From positions 1-15,363 of the forward strand of contig JAOXYB010027956.1 of assembly GCA_028565635.1 (NCBI GenBank): a DNA stretch of 15,363 bases. The letters are read 5' to 3'. This document shows positions 7,910 to 15,363 of this stretch, piece after piece. Below the pieces are notes generated by a model. It was given only the letters and a program-made list of their open reading frames with translations, made no database searches and was not told the origin of the DNA. The translations under genes and the position numbers were made by a program. Numbering within the stretch: the stretch's first letter is position 1; every line of letters starts with the position of its first letter. Origin of the DNA: Phoronis ovalis. Its lineage: Eukaryota > Phoronida > Phoronidae.

Positions 7910-8210
7910 TATCTATATTATATATAGCGGATTCCCTCCTCATGACTATCTATACTATATATAACGGATTCCCTCCTCAGCACTATCTATATTATACATA
8001 CATGTAGCGGATTTCCTCCCAAATGTCTATCTATATTATGTATGGCGGATTTCCTCCCGCACGTCTACCTATATTATGTATGACGGATTCCCTCCCGCAC
8101 GTCTGTCTATATTGTGTATGGCGGATTCCCTCCCGCACGTCTATCTATATTATGTATGGCGGATTTCCTCCCGCACGTCTATCTATATTATGTATGGTGG
8201 ATTTCCTCCG
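7910..8210 (+). repeat. Minisatellite, about eight copies of a 37-44 bp unit
   Basis: Copies in one register start at about 7910, 7947, 7984, 8028, 8066, 8104, 8142 and 8180. The unit runs TATCTATATTATGTATGGCG, then GATTTCCTCCCGCACGTC. The first two copies are 37 bp and diverged, the third has an insertion (44 bp), and the next four are exactly 38 bp and nearly identical. This suggests recent expansion at the right side. It is preceded by a TA-rich run (about 7877-7902). The unit is not a multiple of three, so open frames across it, such as 8023-8271, are not genes. Confidence 0.92.
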
Positions 8211-9710
8211 CTGGTTGACTATATATGGCCTGTGTCATTGTAATGTAATTCAGTTGCTCGCTTACATTTAAACAATAAACTTCGTGTCGTTCTCTCGTAG
8301 CATAATGTCCCATCCAACGCATTGATAAATAAAGGGTTTCAAATATTAAAGGAATATCTTGTTTCTCCATCGTCATGAATCACACATATTTCTCGCGAAA
8401 ACTAATTAATTTACACCCCCCACAACAGCACAGATCTCGAGATTTTACGAAACGTTGAACCCATTTGGAGATTTCTCAAATCGGAACTTGGATCTACTTG
8501 AACTTGACCTCTGGCGCGCGAATTGATATCAAGGTCGTGTGATGCGTCCAGAGATGTTCAGTAATTACACATGCAATAACTATCATTGGCTTCATTGCAG
8601 TTGAAAAATAGCCTACATATTTTCACTATAACCCTGTGAATGTCTTTCTAGCGACACACACTTTTACATCGTTCAAAAATTTGAGAACTATCCCATACCC
8701 TACTGCTCAAGGTTACTGTATACCTGTGTAGTGATAGTTACGTCATCACAATTCGAAACCGATACTTAAGGTCATTTTATTTGTGAGACTCGTGATTATT
8801 ACAACACAAACCAGAACTGGAGAGACGTTTCTTTTACATATTGGTAGGTAAAGTTTTAACATGTTCATATATTTGATTTGTGTTATATTTTTTTGCAATC
8901 TATGTTACGGGTACATAGTTATTCTTACTTCTACTACTGTAGAGACCTTTATAGACCTTGTGTACGACTAAACGGAAAACTTGTATCCATGTCTGTGAAT
9001 GGGTTTTAGAAAACGCCCTTAATGCGTTTTTCCATTTTAAAATTTAAGATTCTTTCTTGGCCAGGACTGTATTAGATTTAAAATACCCTGGTAACTGAAT
9101 CACAGTAAACGCGTGTAGATAATTAAATCAGGTACCCTTTTGTATTTTAGATCGAAAAATTAACCCTTTCACACATTCACAAACATGCGTGCGCACATAG
9201 ATTTGAGTCTGACCCCCATCGTCATCGTTAGACTAAAGGATAGATAAAAGAGATAGAATATTGTTTGAATAATGTTGGTTGCCTAGTAACTCAGTTGATA
9301 TTCTTAACATGCATTTATAAAACGGGTTACTTTTAAGTTTCCAGCAAGATTAGTTGCGTACGCATATTCATTACAGATACAGGGTGAACGTATATGCTTT
9401 TCAGCAAATAAACAGGGCACCCAGAACATCCTAAACTGGGTGTAAAATAATGTAATAAAATAAAACTAAAAAATCAAAAACAGAACTTGGTACCGAGAAT
9501 ACTAAAAGAAACTATGTGTTTTATTAACTGTTCCAAAGAATAAAATAGGATGTAATTTGCATATGCATGTTTGTTGCGAATAAAAGGACGCCTAAAACAT
9601 TGTTGTTCGAATCTGCTTTCATTATCTTGAACATGACAAAAGTCACAGAAAGAGTATGACACTATGTTCATAGGTACCATAAAGTATGAACAGGGGCGTT
9701 TTGAGTAAAC
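8211..9710. other. Gene-free stretch with scattered factor-site-like motifs
   Basis: No coding frame of note. Motif matches: AGGTCAAGTTCA on the minus strand (8499-8510), TCAAGGTCG (8529-8537), TTACGTCA inside GTGAT...ATCAC (8731-8749), GTTGCCTAGTAAC (9278-9290) and ATTTGCATATGCAT (9555-9568). Each could arise by chance at this length. A CACCCAG...CTGGGTG inverted repeat lies near 9417-9443. Confidence 0.4.
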
Positions 9711-9874
9711 GGTGGAAAAAATATTATCAGAATGATTTATATATTAACTAACAGGATTCAATATTTCATAATTTTCGAATGTGCAGTTTGTTTTAGGAAA
9801 GTTCTTGCCTCACAAATCACCGTTTATAATTCTCCATTGCTGATGATATGCATTCAAAATCGGTCCACATGGAC
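9711..9874 (+). repeat. Dispersed repeat, copy 1 (family unknown)
   Basis: This segment aligns by eye to 14364-14496 in the same orientation. Shared blocks include GGTGGAAAAA versus GTTGGAGAAA, TAACTAACAGGA, GAATGTG, TTTTAGGAA, CACCGT, AATTCTCCA and ATGGAC, in that order. The two copies differ by small indels. No coding frame is shared. Ends are approximate, and no terminal repeats or target duplication are seen. Confidence 0.6.
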
Positions 9875-10107
9875 GTTTACAATTGGATCCTGGGATTGGA
9901 TCACACTGCTCGTTTGAATATGACATTTAGTTATTTTTTTAGGAAATGACTAAAAGTATGATCATTATGATCACCTGCAAACTCATTCTTTCAAATATTC
10001 ATGGTTTGTATAAATATCGAAATCGAACCTCGCTCACATTCATTGTCTGACGTAATTGTATATGTGAGGGTAAAGGCTGATACCCGCAAACTACGGGCTA
10101 CAATCGG
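9875..10107. other. Gene-free spacer between two repeats
   Basis: AT-rich sequence between the dispersed repeat copy 1 and the interspersed element. No motif or open frame of interest. Confidence 0.5.
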
Positions 10108-10776
10108 CTATAGGCTAGGGAACTTATAATATGGATTTGGGAAAGAGGATTTTTTCTGAAACACAGGACATTTAAAAGTCTTCTTGGAATCTATGTCGAT
10201 CACTCCCTCTGATATAACTTTTTTTTCCAATAAATTCATGGGCAATATGCCCGGGGTCACTCTCTTTGATATGAGGTAGGGGTGTGAGGCCCAGGGGTCC
10301 AAACCATGACCCTGAAATAACCCCGGAATTGACAAAATATCTACCCTGAACATATATCATTGGCCCCAAAAATCGTCTCCGTGCTGCCAGAAAAAATTGA
10401 CAAGCAAAAAAAAAGGTCATTTCGACTTCTATCCTACTCTTATACGTCCAAATAAGGGACGGGCGTGGACGATCAAAATCTCCAAAAAAAATCATTTTGA
10501 CCGAAATGCGTGACAGTTGACAACTAACTATGCCACTCTAAAATATATTAAAAATCCCACCCTGAAATATCCCCTTGACGTCAAATACCCACCCTGAAAT
10601 ATCCCAAAAGTGAAAATACCCACCCTGAAATATCCTGGTAGCCCACAAAATCTACCCCAAATGGCGGCACATGTATATATATATACCGATATAGGAAGTA
10701 CCCCCGGGGCAATAGGTCTAGCATTGTTATACTCTAGGGCTATTTTTTGTAGATAAAAAGTTATGCAAAATGGCAC
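10108..10776 (-). repeat. Interspersed repeat with internal 31-34 bp tandem motif
   Basis: ACCCTGAAATATCC-type motifs recur on the + strand at 10309, 10343, 10559, 10591 and 10622. The last three lie in tandem at 31-32 bp, and the first two are 34 bp apart and diverged. On the minus strand the unit reads GGATATTTCAGGGTGGGTAT. The block is richer in G+C and in runs such as CCCCGGGG and CCCCTGGGCC than its surroundings, suggesting an inserted element. Minus-strand open frames at 10108-10353, 10172-10495 and 10528-10776 translate the repeat into GYFRVG-like strings and are not supported as genes. I recall similar sequence as widespread in molluscs but cannot name the family. Ends are approximate. 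Confidence 0.55.
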
Positions 10777-10784
10777 TATTTGGT

Positions 10785-10810
10785 AAACTGTGCGCCACGC
10801 GCCACAGTTT
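10785..10810. repeat. Short palindrome AAACTGTG...CACAGTTT
   Basis: Perfect 8-bp arms around the GC-rich centre CGCCACGCGC, close to the outer edge of the interspersed repeat. It may be an element end or chance. Confidence 0.5.
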
Positions 10811-13800
10811 TCGTACTATAATTTAACGTGAGAGAGTTAGTTAAAACTATAATTATTTGTACGCTAGACTTATTGCATTTGCCTGTTGCAGTTAAAAAGA
10901 GCGTACGAATTTTAGGATAACATATGGGAGAGTGGTATGCACTGCTTTTATATTGTCTGCATTCATGAATATAAACAATTGTTTTACAAGTGATCGTTCT
11001 GCAAATATTTTACATAAACTACAATTAAGAGAAAATCACAGATATTTATACAAAAAAAAGACATAAAACGTGACATTTTGGAACTGAAGAGATTGACTGC
11101 AAAGTGAACAGAACCAATTTTAGGAATTGAAAATATACAACTTGTCTCATAAATAGCACCACAAGGACGTGTATAATTGGGCTTTGATAAATCTATGGGA
11201 CACATTAAACCTGCTAACTCAAAGTTCGTAATAACTATATAACTTTCAAAGATAAGAGTACGGGTTATAAAATAGGAACCGCGGTATGTATTATAACTGA
11301 CTGCTCTTACACACTAGACTAATATTATGAAGTATATACATCTAACTTCTTTTACTGAATTTAGTGGAATGTGTTTCATATTAAATTGACCAGAAACTGA
11401 CCTGTTAAGATTTGACATTACAAAATCATGTTTAATGAATTTGTTTTCATATCTAGCAGAGAAATAACGTCTCTGGGACAACATTTAATGCCAAGAAAGG
11501 CAAGAATCCAGGCTAAAGAAATGTACCTCCGCTACTTTAAACGATGAATTAATGGAGACTAACAAGGGACGAGGAGATCTAAAAGTTTTGTGCAACTAAG
11601 GTATAACATTGATACGCATGCTAGTTACAAAAAATGCGAAAAAAATGCATACTCTTATGGTGCGTTATATGCACTTAATATTTAGAATAGAGAAATCGGC
11701 AGATTGGATTATAAAAGTGTTAGATTTCGGGCCCTGATCTTGGTTAGAGTAATGTTTAGAGGCAGTTTAAAAAATGCTAGTCTTGGATAAAGTACCGCTT
11801 TTGAAAGGTAGTTGTGTTATAGTCAGGATGGTTTCTCGCGCCTCTAAAAAACATGTTTAGAATATTACCCGTGAAGCCATGAAACATACATCAATTTTAC
11901 CTGCGATGGCTAACATAAAAGCAAACATACTTAGACTGTTTTGTTTGCCAAACAGAAAGATAACAATTCCAAAACTAAGTAACTAAAGATAAAATAAAAC
12001 TTTATAACATGGGCAATAAATCTAGCATATATTAAGAAAGTAAATAATGACTATGTTTCCATTATTTTTAAACAAAATTTCTACAGGAAATCGTTATATA
12101 GTTAATATACTTTAACTTGTTGCAGTGAACGTGTGAGATATCACTCGAAATATTATAAACGCGAAAAGTGAAAAAAAGAACTGGAAAACACTCTTACACC
12201 TTTTGACAAAAATCTGGCTTCTAATGAGCCATAATAATTATATTAAAGTACAAAAGACAATGACTTAAACATATGTTCCTTGACAAAAAGTGAAAAAGTA
12301 GTTTATCACTTTTCTTTCGCCGATGGTATCCCAACCCTGTCCCATAGGAACGTCCCGTAGCAACGGCGGGGAATGAACGATGATGATGTAGCCCTGTTTT
12401 TACGTAGATTTTTGAGTTCTGACAATGTTCTTCATTTGATTGACGTAAAATAATAGATAGAATTTTTGCTGCTCAAACAAGATAAAACATGGGAATATTT
12501 TCTTTAAGATGCAGGTTATGAAGTGAAATTCACAAAATTCTCAAAGTTTCATTTTGCCTTAAAAATACAATCAATTAATCTGTTTCAATGTTTTATATTT
12601 GCAAACAGATAGTCTTAAATATATTCCTTTGTGTTAAATACGATTATAAATAAACAATATGTAAGGTTTACTACCCATAACTCGCATTCGAAACTTTACC
12701 CTGTTCATGAAGCGACCTCCTGTGGTACACCTGAGGTAGTAAAGCTTGGACATTAGTAGATAAATATGGGCGAAAATGTTCTCCAATGTACAAAATACTC
12801 TATATTCTGGGAAGTTTTGCACTGCACAGGTAGACTCATACATATAATATAGATATCTGGCTTCAAATGTAAAATTTGTGCTAGTGGGAGCCAGTAAATG
12901 AATCCGAAAATCTGGAGGTGTTTATGCAGTTCTATTTCATCATTAGAGAGTATAACTGAAGTGGGACACACAGAACATTGCGTTGTATTTTTTTTACTGA
13001 AGTCTATTAAAGCGAGAAATATATTTGTGTTTCGTGACACTATCCAAATTTGCACACGAAATCGCGGAAACATATATTTACAAGTGAGTAGAAGACTAAA
13101 TAAGACGAAAGTAGAAAATAAATAAAACTATATTTCTTTTTATGCTAGATAGACATATTGCCTGTATTTATACCGGGTTACAACTACGCTAGATTACACA
13201 GGAGGCCGTATAGATAATATATCATATATTTACATTCCAAATTTAATAACGAGATAAATGACTGTCTCTGATAATGACTGTCTCTGAATAATACCACAAC
13301 TAGATCCTTTTATCTTTTAAAGTATTGATTGAAACTTGTTGTAAATGAGTTTTTGTTCGGGTGCATGGATATCATGCTCTGCAACCTGCAAAATATCAAG
13401 TTCCATACTTCTGAACGATCTCTAACAAAATCTGACAATAGAAATGTTTGAATTTTTTTAAATACCAGAAGACAGTGCACAAAATTTTGAAACTGATGTT
13501 ATAAATTTATACTCACAACTTACAAAAATTAGGATTCTATCGAACAAAATTATCATAATTATCTTGAATACTAATGTTAAAATTCAGCAATGAGTTATAA
13601 GAAGTTTATATTTTCGAGGATTGTTGACTATTAGACTTGTTCAGGCCCTTCCATACTATGTTTTGTTATTATATATCTTTAATTTGGATAAAACATCCGA
13701 ATCACAAAAATTGTTTTTTTTATATATATCTTCCTGTTTTCTATAGTGTACCCGGTGTTTGTACTCAACACATATATGATAGTCAAAAAAGAAAAATCCA

Positions 13801-14277
13801 ATATAATTAAACACACTTATGTAAAAGACATAAAAAGAGAAATAAACATTAAAACAATTTTATTTTTAATGTTCAAAAGGACTTGAGCAAGTCTAGCTAG
13901 TTGATTATTAATTTGAGAAGTTTTGTTTATTAATTAAATACGCCAAAAATGCAAATCGTTGTTTGGATTTGTTTTTTATAATTAGAATCGAGTTGCTAAA
14001 CTTTACTATACGGAGTCAGTATCTCATGGAGGGCATAAGCTGTGTTGATGATGCGACACCAATATTTTCACACGGAAGATAATTTAAGGATCATTAAGCC
14101 GGTTTGTCATGTTTTGTACAATGAATTAGATAGAACAGAACATAATACTTTCAAGAATATTTAGAATATTTATTTAATTACTTTGACGAAATTATAACAT
14201 TTGATTTAACGATAAGGAATCTTAAATGTAAAAATATCAAAATATCTTAAAGATAACATAAATTTTAAAGCTTTTAA
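10811..14277. other. Long AT-rich gene-free stretch
   Basis: Open frames on the minus strand at 10984-11205, 12634-12843 and 12753-13073, and on the plus strand at 12898-13125, have no family features. The pair at 12753-13073 and 12898-13125 overlap antisense, as random open frames do. A short G+C-richer patch lies at about 12320-12400 (cgtcccgtagcaacggcgggg). A 16-bp tandem duplication lies near 13256. No helicase exon is seen here. Confidence 0.6.
13256..13289 (+). repeat. Small tandem duplication, about 16 bp x 2
   Basis: ATGACTGTCTCTGATA is directly followed by ATGACTGTCTCTGAATA. A recent local duplication or slippage event; no function is suggested. Confidence 0.8.
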
Positions 14278-14298
14278 TCTGAAGTATTGTTACATAAC

Positions 14299-14334
14299 GA
14301 TGATGATGATGATGAATACGATGACGATGATGAT
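14299..14334 (+). repeat. GAT/GAC microsatellite
   Basis: Five GAT units, then GAATAC, then GAT GAC GAT GAT GAT. In one frame this gives an Asp-rich stretch inside a 40-codon open frame (14278-14400), which has a stop just upstream and no other gene sign. Read as a simple repeat. Confidence 0.85.
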
Positions 14335-14363
14335 GAAAGGGGTTTTCTTGCTCATACCATACA

Positions 14364-14496
14364 GTTGGAGAAATGTTTTGTCAGCGTGAGTGATAACTAA
14401 CAGGACTAAACATTATGGAATGTGACGTTTTTTTAGGAACGGTTTTGTTTCGTAAAACACCGTAACAATTCTCCAGAATGGTGCAATCTGTATGGA
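14364..14496 (+). repeat. Dispersed repeat, copy 2 (family unknown)
   Basis: Second copy of the repeat at 9711-9874, about 4.65 kb downstream in the same orientation. This copy is shorter, with internal deletions. The minus-strand open frame at 14381-14596 covers it and runs on beyond it; because the other copy does not keep that frame, I do not call a gene. Confidence 0.6.
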
Positions 14497-14605
14497 CACA
14501 GCGTTCGTTGTTTCGATATCGGTCACTGCTACATACACCTGTGTTTAATTTGATGTGTGAGGCTTTCCGAGCAGTCCTGGAGTCTTTAGTAGCCATTTAC
14601 CCCAG

Positions 14606-14642
14606 GGTAGCAGACAATATGAAGGTTGGCACTCATGTTCCA
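14606..14642 (+). repeat. Dispersed repeat, copy A of an inverted pair
   Basis: AGCAGACAATATGAAGGTTG followed by GCACTCATGTTCCA. It matches the reverse complement of about 14905-14938 with four mismatches over 33 bases. Weaker similarity extends upstream (gccatttaccccagggt versus gcaatagcccgtgggg). Confidence 0.65.
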
Positions 14643-14896
14643 GCATGACTTTTTCCAGGACTGTACCTAAAGCACAAAGATTATCCATTCGTAGTAACCT
14701 ATAATTGAAAGAAATAACATCCTAAGGGAGTGATTATATTGGAAATACATCCAGTTGTAGTCAGCTGTTACATAAAACAACTTTTATCGATGACTGCAAT
14801 GAAGGGACACTGTCAAGGACAACCCAAAAAAGTGTTATACCTAAAAAAACTACCCGCCTTACATATTCAAAAAAATGTACCTTTTCACACCAAAAT

Positions 14897-14940
14897 TTGT
14901 TGGACCATGAATACCAACTTTCATATTGTCTGCTCCCCAC
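14897..14940 (-). repeat. Dispersed repeat, copy B of an inverted pair
   Basis: On the minus strand it reads GGAGCAGACAATATGAAAGT, then TGGTATTCATGGTCCA. It is the opposite-orientation partner of 14606-14642, with about 250 bases between them. Open frames at 14730-14969 and 14897-15082 cross this repeat and show no protein family features. Confidence 0.65.
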
Positions 14941-15082
14941 GGGCTATTGCATGTCAGAAGTTATGGTGATCAGATTTAGCATGAACGTCGTGAAGCCAGA
15001 AGGTCAATGCATGCTGTATCTAGGTGAACTGTGTGTAATACATGTCATCGGTACTCTGAATGTCAGAGCCCATAAATTATAA

Positions 15083-15363
15083 ATCATTTTTGTATAAGTA
15101 TATCATATAATGCCATGCTAACTGTATAAATATAAATTACATAAATTATTTAAAACTTAATTTTAATTTTGGACATGTGCATAACATTATATTATATCAT
15201 ACCATCTGGAACGATTCATGCGTACACATCAGACCTGAGAAACCTTGACCTCAACACTCCACCTCTTATACAAGAGTACCGGTCACGCAAGGCGAGTTAA
15301 TAATGGACATGTTTTGATTGAAATGGTAATGATCTGTTATATAGTTTTATTTAATATATTAAA
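15083..15363. other. AT-rich right end, nothing recognised
   Basis: Low-complexity A/T runs with one less AT-rich patch at about 15200-15300. No coding frame or repeat partner was found within the window. Confidence 0.5.

Noticed and set aside
8023-8271. 82-codon open frame over the minisatellite
   Set aside because: It is a translation of 38-bp repeats, not a multiple of three; the peptide changes frame in every copy.
9417-9443. Hairpin CACCCAG...CTGGGTG as a terminator
   Set aside because: The window is eukaryotic and no gene ends there; the stem is short.
10108-10776. Three minus-strand open frames of 81, 107 and 82 codons
   Set aside because: They overlap each other or translate the tandem motif; no family features.
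12753-13125. Overlapping antisense open frames of 106 and 75 codons
   Set aside because: No recognised motif, biased AT-rich composition and no splice context.
14278-14400. Short open frame with an Asp-rich stretch
   Set aside because: The Asp run is the GAT microsatellite, with a stop just upstream and no homology clue.
14381-14596. 71-codon minus-strand open frame
   Set aside because: It covers dispersed repeat copy 2, and the other copy (9711-9874) does not keep the frame.

Overview
This window looks like animal nuclear DNA: AT-rich, with short exons bounded by GT-AG introns and many decayed repeats. A tRNA-headed SINE-like copy whose body reads like ones known from molluscs, plus other mollusc-like repeat motifs, suggest a mollusc, perhaps a bivalve. 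The taxon is an inference. I see no rRNA gene, tRNA gene, bacterial-style operon or CRISPR array.

The only recognisable gene lies on the + strand in the first 4.4 kb. It is the central part of a senataxin/UPF1-like (SF1B) RNA/DNA helicase. The exon-like blocks are 669-815, 1163-1322, 1677-1823, 2321-2430, 2728-2874, a doubtful Q-motif block at about 3736-3831, then 4012-4125 (Walker A) and 4282-4384 (motif Ia). Intron phases agree at every clear junction. The reading frame ahead of 669 carries in-frame stops at 468, 474 and 666. The Q-motif block lacks a canonical acceptor. No later helicase motif (DEAG/DExQ box, QGRE, TRAK) is visible in the remaining 11 kb. I therefore favour a truncated or decaying copy, but a live gene with a very long next intron cannot be excluded.

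The intron before the Q-motif block holds a 480-bp non-autonomous DNA transposon (3016-3495) with 65-bp terminal inverted repeats and a 9-bp target-site duplication. It is followed by a minus-strand tRNA-derived SINE-like copy (about 3549-3700). After the last exon, 4474-5340 is a decayed array of units about 200 bp long.

From 5.3 kb to the end I can support no gene. This part holds a near-perfect 26-bp-stem hairpin (5533-5594), a minisatellite of about 38 bp (7910-8210), an interspersed element with an internal 31-34 bp repeat (about 10108-10776), two direct copies of an unnamed dispersed repeat (9711-9874 and 14364-14496), a GAT microsatellite (14299-14334) and an inverted pair of another repeat (14606-14642 and 14897-14940). 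I found no convincing new biological system. The best leads are the decaying helicase copy, the transposon and the hairpin.
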